Shown here one piece after another: positions 6,636 to 14,280 of a stretch of DNA of 15,079 nt. How positions within the stretch are numbered: the stretch's first letter is position 1; every line of letters starts with the position of its first letter. The translations under genes were made by a program, and so were the position numbers. The DNA lies in the NCBI GenBank assembly GCA_002316295.1, contig DCDF01000182.1, positions 1 to 15,079 on the forward strand, written 5' to 3'. This stretch comes from Syntrophaceae bacterium UBA1062. Its GTDB lineage: Bacteria > Desulfobacterota > Desulfomonilia > UBA1062. Below the pieces are notes generated by a model. The model searched no databases. It worked only from the letters and a program-made list of their open reading frames with translations, and was not told where the DNA came from.

Positions 6636-8404
6636 TGAAACAGCGCCAGGTCCACATACTCCACGGTGTGGCGGCATCGGCCGGCATAGCCATCGGCAAG
6701 GCCGTGGTTCTCGACACCAGAAGGATAGAGCGTTACCCCAAGATCCGCATCACCGCTTCCCTCATGGCGGACGAAATCAAGCGTTTCAACGATGCGGTCC
6801 GGGCATCGGAAAAGCAGATCAGAGAGGCGATCCGGGAGCTGGAAGACCACAACGTGGGCAAAGAGCACTCCTTCATCCTGGAGACCCATCTGATGATGCT
6901 CACCGACCCGTCCCTCACCGGGAGGGTCAAAGAGCTCATTGCGACGGAACACATCAACGCCGAATGGGCGCTCAAGATCGCTTTGCACGAAATCGAGAGG
7001 AATTTCGAATCCATCGGGGATGAGTATATCAAGAGCCGGGTCGCTGATACGACCTTTGTGGGAGAGCGGCTCCTGAGAAACCTCATCGGAAAGAAGACGA
7101 AGAAATTCCATCTCCTGGAGGACAGCGTCATCGTGGCCCACGACCTCTCCCCCGCCGACACGGCGATGCTGAACAAGGAGAAGGTTCTGGGTTTCGCCAC
7201 CGACGTGGGCGGCATGACATCCCACACCTCGATCATCGCCCACTCCCTGGAGATGCCCGCCGTGGTCGGGCTGGAAAATGCGTCCACGCTCATCAGCCCG
7301 GGAGACAGGGTGATTCTCGACGGCATATCCGGGGTGGTCATTGTCAACCCTTCGGAAAATCAGATCCTCGAATACGAGCACCGGGCCCGCTCGTTCCTCT
7401 CTTTAGAGCTCAAGCTCAAGGAAAAGGCCAAGTCGCCGGCTGTCACCAGAGACGGGAAGTATGTCAAGGTCAAAGGCAACCTCGAATTCAAGGACGAGGT
7501 GAGAACCGTGCTCGACCATGGGGCCGAAGGCATCGGGCTCTACCGCACCGAGTTCCTCTATCTCAACCGCAACCACGTTCCGAGCGAGGAAGATCACTAT
7601 CAGGCATACAAGGCCGTCGTTGAGGCGGTGTCGCCCTACAATACCGTGATCAGAACGCTCGACCTGGGCGGCGACAAGTTCTACTCGTCACTCGGCCAAC
7701 TCAGAAACGAAATGAACCCGGTCATGGGCCTGAGGGCCATCCGGCTTTGCCTCAAGGAAGTCGACATTTTCAAGACCCAGCTCAGGGGTATCCTCAGGGC
7801 AAGCCACTACGGCAACACCTCTATCATGTTCCCCATGATCTCCGGCATGGAAGAGCTCATGAAGGCCAAAGAAATCCTGGAAGAGACAAAGGAGGACCTG
7901 ATCAGGGAAGGGATCCCCTTCGACGAGAATATTCCGGTGGGCATCATGGTTGAAGTGCCCTCCGCTGCGGCCATTGCGGATATCCTTGCCACCGAGGTGG
8001 ACTTCTTCAGCATCGGGACCAACGACCTCATCCAGTATGCCCTGGCGATCGACAGGGGCAACGAATACGTGAACTATCTCTACGAACCTCTCCATCCGGC
8101 TGTTCTGAGGCTCATCAAGTTCACCGTCGACGCGGCCCACAACACCGGAATCCCGGTTTCCATGTGCGGTGAGATGGCCGGACGGGAGATCTACACACCC
8201 ATACTGCTCGGCATGGGCATTGATATCCTGTCCACCAATGCATTCGCCATCTCCCACGTGAAAGAGATGGCCCGGAAGGTCGATCTCGACCAGTGCAACC
8301 GGATTGTCGATCACATCTTCCATATGAAGACGGCACAGGAGATTTACGATTTCATGGAAGAGGAGATTGTCGGAAAATCTCCCGAAATCTTCGAGATGCA
8401 CTGA
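6635..8404 (+). CDS. ptsI: PTS Enzyme I (phosphoenolpyruvate-protein phosphotransferase)
   Basis: The 589-residue protein transfers phosphate from phosphoenolpyruvate to HPr His15. Visible motifs are GGMTSHTSI with the phosphorylated His197, GAEGIGLYRTEFLYL (297-311), LDLGGDK (342-348), the PEP-site region FFSIGTNDLIQYALAIDR (457-474), and SMCGEMAG with the catalytic Cys511 (509-516). No GAF domain precedes it, so it is sugar-type Enzyme I, not the nitrogen-PTS PtsP. Length is close to the usual 570-590. The start overlaps the HPr stop (TGATG), with GGAGAG 6 nt upstream. It sits in the EIID-HPr-EI chain, giving a full PEP-to-HPr relay without a local sugar-specific EIIA or EIIB. Confidence 0.97.
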   Translation: MKQRQVHILHGVAASAGIAIGKAVVLDTRRIERYPKIRITASLMADEIKRFNDAVRASEKQIREAIRELEDHNVGKEHSFILETHLMMLTDPSLTGRVKELIATEHINAEWALKIALHEIERNFESIGDEYIKSRVADTTFVGERLLRNLIGKKTKKFHLLEDSVIVAHDLSPADTAMLNKEKVLGFATDVGGMTSHTSIIAHSLEMPAVVGLENASTLISPGDRVILDGISGVVIVNPSENQILEYEHRARSFLSLELKLKEKAKSPAVTRDGKYVKVKGNLEFKDEVRTVLDHGAEGIGLYRTEFLYLNRNHVPSEEDHYQAYKAVVEAVSPYNTVIRTLDLGGDKFYSSLGQLRNEMNPVMGLRAIRLCLKEVDIFKTQLRGILRASHYGNTSIMFPMISGMEELMKAKEILEETKEDLIREGIPFDENIPVGIMVEVPSAAAIADILATEVDFFSIGTNDLIQYALAIDRGNEYVNYLYEPLHPAVLRLIKFTVDAAHNTGIPVSMCGEMAGREIYTPILLGMGIDILSTNAFAISHVKEMARKVDLDQCNRIVDHIFHMKTAQEIYDFMEEEIVGKSPEIFEMH

Positions 8405-8411
8405 TTTGACC

Positions 8412-8822
8412 ATGACAAATACTGTCTGCGGCACCATTGAAGATATCCTCGACACCGAAGTCCACGTCATCGTGGACAGGAAAGCGGCCTGTCAAGGCTG
8501 TCAGGCGACAGGGGTCTGCCACAGCTTCACCAAGAAGCGTATGGACTTGCGGCTTTCCAGGCCGCCCGAGCCTGTCAGCATAGGCGACACCGTGATCATC
8601 GCCATGGAGGGATCGTCCCTGCTGAAAGCGTCGACCTATGCCTTTCTGGTTCCCTTATTTGCCATCATCGCCTCCCTGTGCCTCACCCAGTTCATTGACG
8701 CGCCCGTTCTGTATCAGGCGCTGTGGGCCGTCCTGGCATTCGCTGCGAGCCTTGTTGCGGTCAGGCATCTGGGGAAAAGGATCGAGGCCCCGCGAATCAT
8801 CGAGGTCATTCATGAAGAGTGA
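8412..8822 (+). CDS. RseC/MucC-like membrane protein
   Basis: The 136-residue protein has the SoxR-reducing/RseC layout. A cytoplasmic N-terminal part carries a cysteine motif, ACQGCQATGVC, with Cys27, Cys30 and Cys36 (C-x2-C-x5-C). Two transmembrane segments follow near residues 73-92 and 99-118, with a short charged tail. In gammaproteobacteria RseC modulates sigma-E, and relatives help reduce SoxR together with Rnf-type complexes. The role in this organism is not known, and no sigma factor or Rnf gene is near. The ATG at 8412 lies 7 nt after the EI stop with no good Shine-Dalgarno. The frame extends back to a TTG at 8367 inside EI, but those residues do not look RseC-like. It overlaps smpB by 11 nt. 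Confidence 0.82.
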   Translation: MTNTVCGTIEDILDTEVHVIVDRKAACQGCQATGVCHSFTKKRMDLRLSRPPEPVSIGDTVIIAMEGSSLLKASTYAFLVPLFAIIASLCLTQFIDAPVLYQALWAVLAFAASLVAVRHLGKRIEAPRIIEVIHEE

Positions 8823-9279
8823 GGCAAAGCGCGTCCTCTGCCTGAATAAAAAAGCCCGCAGCTCGTACGACATCCTGGAAACCATCGAAGCGGGGATCGC
8901 GCTGGGCGGGCCCGAAGTCAAGTCGCTCAGGAGCGGGGGCGGGAACATCAAAGACAGCTATGCGCAGATCATCGACTCTCAGGCATACATCACCAATTTT
9001 CATATCGCCCCGTACGTACAGGCGTCCATATTCAATGTCGATCCCGAGCGCAAACGGAAGCTTCTTCTGCACAAGAGGGAGATCATCCGACTTTCGGGCA
9101 AGATAAAAGAGAAGGGGCTGACCCTGGTGCCTTTGAGCGTCTACCTGAAGGGAAATCTCATCAAGGTGGAGCTCGGCCTCGCAAAAGGCAGGAGGGAGTA
9201 CCGGAAAAAAGAGGTGATCAAGGAGCGGGATGTAAAACGGGATATGGCCCGAGAGGTGAAATCATGGAAACAGCGATAA
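8812..9279 (+). CDS. smpB: SsrA-binding protein SmpB
   Basis: The 155-residue protein matches SmpB throughout: LNKKARSSYDILETIEAGIA (residues 11-30), GPEVKSLRSGGGNIKDSYAQI (33-53), NFHIAPY (62-68), DPERKRKLLLHKREI (77-91), KGLTLVPLSVYLK (101-113) and a basic C-terminal tail (RREYRKKEVIKERDVKRD). It binds tmRNA and brings it to stalled ribosomes for trans-translation. The ATG at 8812 has GAGG 8 nt upstream and lies inside the end of the RseC-like gene (11-nt overlap). Its end overlaps the tldD start by 16 nt. The tmRNA gene itself is not in this window. Confidence 0.97.
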   Translation: MKSEAKRVLCLNKKARSSYDILETIEAGIALGGPEVKSLRSGGGNIKDSYAQIIDSQAYITNFHIAPYVQASIFNVDPERKRKLLLHKREIIRLSGKIKEKGLTLVPLSVYLKGNLIKVELGLAKGRREYRKKEVIKERDVKRDMAREVKSWKQR

Positions 9280-10670
9280 AAGACATTCATTTCGAGAAGC
9301 TGCTCAACAAGGCCCTGAAAAACGGCGGAGACTTCTCCGAGATCTATATCGAGCGCAAGCAGGGCACTTCGATCGTATCAGAGGCCAGAAGGATCGAGCG
9401 ATACGTCAGCACTACTGAGAACGGCGTCGGCCTGCGCGTGGTCATCGGCGACAAGAGCGCCTATGCCCATACCAACGACTTGTCGACCCTCGATGAGCTT
9501 GCCGACACGGTCGCCGCAGCGGTGAAAAAAGGCGCCTTCGATTCCACCATCGCTCTGGAGAAAAGGCCTGTACGGGATATGGTTCTTTCCTCGATCGATC
9601 CCACGGGGGTGGGTTCGGAGAAAAAGATCGAGATGGTGAACCGGGCCGGGGAAAGGGCTTGGGGATTCGATCCCTCCGTGGTGCAGGTGAGGGTTATGTA
9701 CGGCGATGGCGTGCGGCAGGTGCTCGTGGCCAACTCAAGAGGCTTCATCGTGGAAGACCGGCGTGACTCCATCGTGTTCGTGGTCCAGGGCGTCGTAGCA
9801 AAGGGCTCTCTCATGGAGACCGGGTACGAGCCTGTGGGCGGAGCCCGAGGGTTCGAGCTCCTGGACGAGGTCCCTCCCGAGCTCATTGCGGAGCGCGCCC
9901 TTTCCCGGGCCGTACAGACCCTGCACGCCAGACGGGCCCCGGCGGGCACCATGCCGGTCGTGCTCTCGAGCGAGTCGGGAGGCACTATGGTTCACGAGGC
10001 CATCGGACACGGATTGGAAGCGGATCTAGCGGGTGAAGGACTGTCCGTGTATTCAGGACAGATCGGCAACCGGGTCGCATCCGACGCGATCACGGTCATC
10101 GACGACGGGACCATCAGAGGCCTCCGGGGAAGCATGGGCTACGACGACGAGGGGAACCCCTCCACACGGACCGTGCTCGTGGAAAACGGCATTCTCAAGA
10201 CCTATCTGACCGATTTCATCACCTCCATGAAATTCGGGCTGCCGTTGAGCGGCAACGGCAGACGTGAGTCCTACCGGAACAGGCCCATCCCCCGGATGAG
10301 CAACACCATGATCCAGCCCGGCATTCTCTCCCCCGAAGACATCATCGCCAAGGCGGGGAAAGGCGTCTTCGTGAAAAAAATGGGCGGCGGGCAGGTCAAC
10401 ACGGTCAACGGCGACTTCGTATTCAATATCTCTGAAGGGTATCTCATCGAGAACGGCAGGATCGGCGAACCCATCCGGGGGGCCACACTGATAGGCAACG
10501 GCCCGAAGATCCTCAAGTCGATCGAATATGTGGGCAATGATCTGGGGTTCGGAATCGGCACATGCGGCAAGGACGGCCAGGGGGTGGGAGTGGCTGATGC
10601 CCAGCCCACTCTGCTGATCCCCGAGATCACGGTCGGTGGAGAGATCGGGGCCCAGCCTTCCGCAGCCTGA
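9264..10670 (+). CDS. tldD: Metalloprotease TldD
   Basis: The 468-residue protein is TldD. The zinc motif HEAIGHG (HExxxH, His244, Glu245, His249) lies in GGTMVHEAIGHGLEADL, and the third ligand is probably Cys434 in GFGIGTCGKDGQGVG. The C-terminal DAQPTLLIPEITVGG (445-459) is also typical. TldD works with TldE (PmbA) as a cytoplasmic heterodimer that degrades unfolded peptides and, in some bacteria, processes microcin precursors or the CcdA antitoxin. TldE is not in the window. The ATG at 9264 has GAGAGGTG 6 nt upstream and overlaps smpB. It is the last gene of the tight chain starting at EIID; a 183-bp gap follows. Confidence 0.95.
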   Translation: METAIKDIHFEKLLNKALKNGGDFSEIYIERKQGTSIVSEARRIERYVSTTENGVGLRVVIGDKSAYAHTNDLSTLDELADTVAAAVKKGAFDSTIALEKRPVRDMVLSSIDPTGVGSEKKIEMVNRAGERAWGFDPSVVQVRVMYGDGVRQVLVANSRGFIVEDRRDSIVFVVQGVVAKGSLMETGYEPVGGARGFELLDEVPPELIAERALSRAVQTLHARRAPAGTMPVVLSSESGGTMVHEAIGHGLEADLAGEGLSVYSGQIGNRVASDAITVIDDGTIRGLRGSMGYDDEGNPSTRTVLVENGILKTYLTDFITSMKFGLPLSGNGRRESYRNRPIPRMSNTMIQPGILSPEDIIAKAGKGVFVKKMGGGQVNTVNGDFVFNISEGYLIENGRIGEPIRGATLIGNGPKILKSIEYVGNDLGFGIGTCGKDGQGVGVADAQPTLLIPEITVGGEIGAQPSAA

Positions 10671-10853
10671 GCAAGAGGAACACGAACCCCCTGGTCCGGC
10701 CCCCTGCAGGGCGGAATGAGGAGACGAGCCGCGCGGCCCAAAGCACGGCCCGATCTTCCAACCTCCGACAGAATGCTCCGATCGGGATGGACGTGGAAAG
10801 TTTTTCTCGTATTCTCTAGATTATATGTATCCTTATGAAGAGAGGAGGAAGCC

Positions 10854-11723
10854 ATGATGATACGATTACTTTCCGCCACTGCCCTGCTTTTTGCCTGCAG
10901 CGGCTGCGCCTTTGTTTCCGTTGACCTGTCCAGCCTCACGCAGATCCCCCCGCTGGAGGAACGGGTGATCCGGGAAGGGTCGAAGGAAAAAATCCTGGTA
11001 GTGGAGATCCTCGGCCTGATCAGAACCACCGGCAGCAGAGACACGTTCATTCACCGGCAGGGCACTGTGGAGAGACTCGACAATGTGATCGAAAAGGCAA
11101 AAAAAGACCGAGACATCAGGGGCGTGATCCTCAAGATCGATTCCCCCGGAGGGGCGTATACCGCCTCGGATCTCGTATTCAGAAAAATTCGGGAATACAA
11201 GACATCTCAGAACATACCCGTGGTCGGATGTATCGTGGATCAGGGCACCTCGGGGGCATACATGGCCGCCTTGTCCGCCGACTACATAGTCGCCCTCCCC
11301 TCTTCCGTGGTGGGCAACGTCGGTGTGCTGCTGCCGTCCATCAGCCTCGAAGGTTTGATGGAAAAGCTGGGCATCAACAACCAGACCATCACCTCGGGAA
11401 ACCTGAAAGACGCGGGCACGCCGCTGCGGGACATGTCGGACGAAGAGTATGAGCTCCTCAGCGGCATAGTAATGGAGTTTCACTCGAACTTCATGAAGGC
11501 GGTCAGGGAGTCGCGGCCGGTGACAGAGCAGGATGTCGCGGTCTTTCAGGACGGCAGAGTCGTCACCTCGACAAGGGGCAGAGCCCTCCACCTCATAGAC
11601 GAGGTGGGCTATTACGAGGACGCGCTGAAAAAGATCGAGTCACTGGCCAATGTTGAAAAGCCAACCGTGATCGTCTATCGCCGCAAGGGAGAAAACCAGG
11701 GCGGATTCTACTCCTGGCCGTGA
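10854..11723 (+). CDS. sppA: SppA-type serine protease with lipoprotein-like N-terminus
   Basis: The 289-residue protein is a short, single-domain signal peptide peptidase A (S49, Ser-Lys dyad). Seen are LKIDSPGGAYTASDL (93-107), the nucleophile Ser133 in DQGTSGAYMAAL (129-140), GNVGVLLPSI (154-163), and the likely general base Lys185 in TSGNLKDAGTP. SppA cleaves leftover signal peptides in the membrane. The N-terminus (MMIRLLSATALLFACSGCAF) looks like a lipoprotein signal, with Cys15 (LFAC) or Cys18 (SGC) as possible lipid sites, instead of the usual single transmembrane helix. A strong AGAGGAGG lies 6 nt before the ATG at 10854; the ATG at 10857 is an equal alternative. It is separated from tldD by 183 bp, so it probably has its own promoter, though none with clear hexamers is visible. 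Confidence 0.93.
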   Translation: MMIRLLSATALLFACSGCAFVSVDLSSLTQIPPLEERVIREGSKEKILVVEILGLIRTTGSRDTFIHRQGTVERLDNVIEKAKKDRDIRGVILKIDSPGGAYTASDLVFRKIREYKTSQNIPVVGCIVDQGTSGAYMAALSADYIVALPSSVVGNVGVLLPSISLEGLMEKLGINNQTITSGNLKDAGTPLRDMSDEEYELLSGIVMEFHSNFMKAVRESRPVTEQDVAVFQDGRVVTSTRGRALHLIDEVGYYEDALKKIESLANVEKPTVIVYRRKGENQGGFYSWP

Positions 11724-11804
11724 CAGGTGCGGATGTCCGGGAACAGAGTGGAAATACCGGCTGTCCCGTGGTAAGGCTAAAAAGAGACACCTTGAGAGAG
11801 GATC

Positions 11805-12314
11805 ATGGACAGAAATATCCGCATAGCGACCCTTGCGCTCTTCATCGCCATGGCAGTGGCCCTCCACTGGATAGAGTCCTTTATTCCCCGCCCCGCGCCT
11901 TTTTTAAGGTTCGGACTGGCAAACATCCTCACCCTGTGCACCCTGTACACATTCGGGGGCCTGTGGGCGCTCTTTGTCGTGATCAGCAGGGTCGTCATCG
12001 GCTCGGCGCTGGCAGGCAGTATCTTCTCTCCGGTATTCGCGTTCTCCCTCAGCGGTGGGGTAGCGGCTGCTGTCGTCATGTGGGCCATGCCCAAGACACT
12101 GTTCTCTCCCATCGGAGTGAGCGTGGGAGGCGCCGCCGCCCACATGTCCGCACAGCTCGCTCTTGCCGTGCTCCTCGTCGCGCACATGTCGCTTACGCAT
12201 ATCCTCCCGATATTTCTACTTGTGTCGGTCATCACCGGTGTGGTAAACGGTTATTGTGTCGTGATTGTTCTTGATGTGATGAAAGGGCGGCAAAGGCGTT
12301 TCACTTCACCGTGA
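11805..12314 (+). CDS. Gx transporter family / HepT-like small membrane protein
   Basis: The 169-residue protein is almost all membrane-embedded, with about five helices. It has the features of the family annotated as 'Gx transporter' or 'heptaprenyl diphosphate synthase component I': HWIESFIPRPAPFLRFGLAN (residues 21-40), the arginine-glycine segment SRVVIGSALAGSIFSPVFAF (60-79), and GGAAAHMSAQL (108-118). It resembles small S-component-like substrate carriers. The substrate is unknown, and the prenyl-synthase label is probably historical. GAGAGGAT lies just before the ATG. It follows sppA by 81 bp and precedes the CheD-HDOD gene by 70 bp, all on the plus strand. The NusG-II or ApbE-type genes that often accompany this family are not seen here. 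Confidence 0.8.
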   Translation: MDRNIRIATLALFIAMAVALHWIESFIPRPAPFLRFGLANILTLCTLYTFGGLWALFVVISRVVIGSALAGSIFSPVFAFSLSGGVAAAVVMWAMPKTLFSPIGVSVGGAAAHMSAQLALAVLLVAHMSLTHILPIFLLVSVITGVVNGYCVVIVLDVMKGRQRRFTSP

Positions 12315-12384
12315 ACGAATAAACTGACCACCAGTGGTCCTCGGATCTCCTGAGGATCTGATCAAGAGGAGCAGGGAGTCTTCC

Positions 12385-13689
12385 ATGACGACGATCGTTC
12401 CCACCGGGGAGATGGTCATCGGCAGGCGCGGCCTGTTGAAAGCCTTCCTCAGCTCATGCGTGGGGCTCGCCATCTATGACCGCGGCAACAAACTAGGGGG
12501 AATGCTTCACATCCTTCTCCCCGAGCCGGTAAGCGCCGTTCCGGATTACCACCTTTCGTATTACGCACGTACCGGCGTTCCGGCATTGATCGAGGGGATG
12601 ATCGAGCAGGGAGCAAGCCCGCAGAGCATGGAGGCCTTTATTGCCGGAGGGGCGCTGGTCGACCACTGCTCTCCCCATGATCTGAACCTCAACTTCGCCC
12701 ACAAGACCCTTGAGATCACGTTGTCCTGTCTGAAGAAGTACGGTGTTTCCATCAAGATGCTGGAAGCGAGCGGGGTGAACCCCTTCTGCCTGACTTTCCA
12801 GCTCGAAACCGGGATGTGCAGGATCGAGCCGATCCTGCTCGAGAAGGCCACGAGACGCGTTCGGAAAAGGCATGTGGGAAAGGACAGCATCACGAAGACG
12901 ATTGAAAGGCTCCTGCCGGTCCCCCAGATCGCATTCAACATCGGCCAGATGCTTGCAGACGATGATATCGATATCGCCACGGTGGCGGCTGAGATCAAGA
13001 AAGACCAGGTCCTGAGCGCCAAGATCCTGAGAATGTGCAATTCCTCATATATCGGCCTGCCGCGGCAGATCGCATCCATTGATCAGGCGATCGTATTTCT
13101 CGGCAGCAAACTGCTGCTCCAGATAGTGATCACCGCACAGATCGAGAACATTTTTCATGCATCGGAAGGAGGCTACTCGCTGTGCCGGGGAGGCATGTTT
13201 CACCACGCGCTTGCCACGGCGCGGCTGTGCAGGGCGCTGGCGCATGAGCAGGGGAGAATTGATCCGGAGATCGCCTATACCGCAGGCCTCCTCCACGATA
13301 TCGGAAAGGTGGTGCTGGACCAGTACATAGCCGATGTGCAGCCGTTGTTCTACCGGATGATCATCGATCACAAGGAAAACTCCTGCAAGGTCGAGCAGGA
13401 GATTATTGGCATCGATCACTGCCAGGCAGGGCTCATGCTGGCGAAGAATTGGGATCTTCCGGACGTGCTCAAGGACATCATGATCTACCACCATTCTCCG
13501 GAAATCGCAGAGAACAACCGGGAGATCGTGAACCTGACCTATGTGGCCGATGTCCTTACGAACCGATTCATGCCAGGGCTCGAGCTCGAGAAGGTGGATA
13601 CCGCGAACCTCCAGGCGAGTCTGAACATCCTGGGCCTCGCATCCGGGAGCATCTACGATCATCTGGCCGTGATGGCCGATATCTACTGA
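12385..13689 (+). CDS. CheD-like deamidase domain fused to an HDOD domain
   Basis: The 434-residue protein joins two domains. Residues 1-150 resemble the chemoreceptor glutamine deamidase CheD: FLSSCVGLAIYDRGNKLGGM then LHILLPEP gives the catalytic Cys25 and His42 in the usual SCVG...GGMxHxxLP arrangement. FIAGGALVD (85-93) and LETGMCRIEP (140-149) fit later CheD segments. The usual threonine upstream of the Cys is replaced (LLKAF), and the GGxxGR loop is degenerate (ASGVNPF). Residues 170-400 are an HDOD domain: LLPVPQIAFNIGQML (176-190), KDQVLSAKILRMCNSSY (206-222), IDQAIVFLG (232-240) and GLLHDIGKVVLD (301-312) with His304/Asp305 kept. HDOD proteins act in signalling. The ATG at 12385 has GGGAG 7 nt upstream and is preferred to the GTG at 12334. 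No chemotaxis genes are nearby. Confidence 0.88.
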   Translation: MTTIVPTGEMVIGRRGLLKAFLSSCVGLAIYDRGNKLGGMLHILLPEPVSAVPDYHLSYYARTGVPALIEGMIEQGASPQSMEAFIAGGALVDHCSPHDLNLNFAHKTLEITLSCLKKYGVSIKMLEASGVNPFCLTFQLETGMCRIEPILLEKATRRVRKRHVGKDSITKTIERLLPVPQIAFNIGQMLADDDIDIATVAAEIKKDQVLSAKILRMCNSSYIGLPRQIASIDQAIVFLGSKLLLQIVITAQIENIFHASEGGYSLCRGGMFHHALATARLCRALAHEQGRIDPEIAYTAGLLHDIGKVVLDQYIADVQPLFYRMIIDHKENSCKVEQEIIGIDHCQAGLMLAKNWDLPDVLKDIMIYHHSPEIAENNREIVNLTYVADVLTNRFMPGLELEKVDTANLQASLNILGLASGSIYDHLAVMADIY

Positions 13690-13946
13690 TAGTTTCTGCT
13701 CCTGGCCGCCCGGGCCAGCTCCACGATCTGGAGCAGCTTGGCCTTGGGTGGCGAGACGATACGGGATATCTCTTCCTTCGTATATGTACTGTCCAGAAAG
13801 CCTTGAACGTCGATTCGTCCGGACCAGCAGTCCATGATCTTCCTGCAGGGAAGAGAGTCGCCGCACTGCCTGCAGTACGAAAAGGGAACCAGATGGCCGA
13901 GCATCGGGCACCGGGTGGTTTTTTCATCGTCCGCTGATTGGCTCAT
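13683..13946 (-). CDS. Small cysteine-rich protein, unknown function
   Basis: An 87-residue protein with five cysteines in its first half: RCPMLGHLVPFSYCRQCG, then LPCRKIMDCW (Cys13, Cys25, Cys28, Cys34, Cys40). This spacing suggests metal or iron-sulphur binding. A helical C-terminal half follows (KEEISRIVSPPKAKLLQIVE, residues 57-76, then LARAAR). I have an impression that similar 'RCPxLGHxVxFxYC...PCxKixDCW' proteins are common in Desulfobacterota, but I cannot name a family. The ATG at 13946 has GGAG 9 nt upstream; a TTG at 13961 is in frame but less likely. The 3' end overlaps the convergent CheD-HDOD gene by 7 nt. Confidence 0.8.
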   Translation of the reverse strand: MSQSADDEKTTRCPMLGHLVPFSYCRQCGDSLPCRKIMDCWSGRIDVQGFLDSTYTKEEISRIVSPPKAKLLQIVELARAARSRNYQ

Positions 13947-14280
13947 CCACGTAATCTCCAAGGGTTATAAACCTTCATATGCATCGTGGAGGCATTTTGG
14001 CCCAAATAAACGCTTTTTGCAAGAACACTGTCGCCCGCGCGTGCCGTCACGGAATACGATGCAGATGGTTCGTCTGACATTTCGTGATTCTCGCTGCGGC
14101 AATCGAACTCGCACCGAATGATACGCGAAGCTCAGGTGATTACGAGGCGTTTTCTCTCACTGCGTGGCAATATTTCATTGCCGGAGCGCTGGGTGCCGGC
14201 ATTCCGTTCTTCCCGATGCGGCCTCGTGCGTTCACGACATTTCTTCACTCGATATCTCGGACGTGCCCTGGCTCGTGGAA
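13947..14280. other. Gene-free stretch, nothing recognised
   Basis: These 334 bases lie between two minus-strand cysteine-rich genes. Short open frames exist on the plus strand (for example near 14084-14284) but none has a ribosome site, family resemblance or coding-like codon choice. No tRNA cloverleaf, tmRNA or other known RNA was recognised. The promoter of the gene at 13946 should be near 13950-14010. TATAAC can be read on the minus strand at about 13965-13970, but no matching -35 was found. Confidence 0.6.

Noticed and set aside
8638..8811. N-terminal extension of the SmpB frame into the RseC-like gene
   Set aside because: SmpB similarity begins at the ATG at 8812, which has a GAGG ribosome site. 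The extension is arginine/serine-rich shadow sequence.
10671..10853. Possible promoter (TATATG-like) and short inverted repeat CCCGATC/GATCGGG before sppA
   Set aside because: No -35 hexamer at proper spacing was found, and the 7-bp repeat with a long loop is too weak to call a terminator.
12315..12384. Intrinsic terminator between the Gx transporter and CheD-HDOD genes (TCCTC...GAGGA)
   Set aside because: The stem is only 5 bp and no T run follows.
14060..14125. TTCGATT on the minus strand resembling a tRNA T-loop
   Set aside because: The flanking bases do not form a 5-bp T stem and no acceptor or anticodon arms could be drawn.
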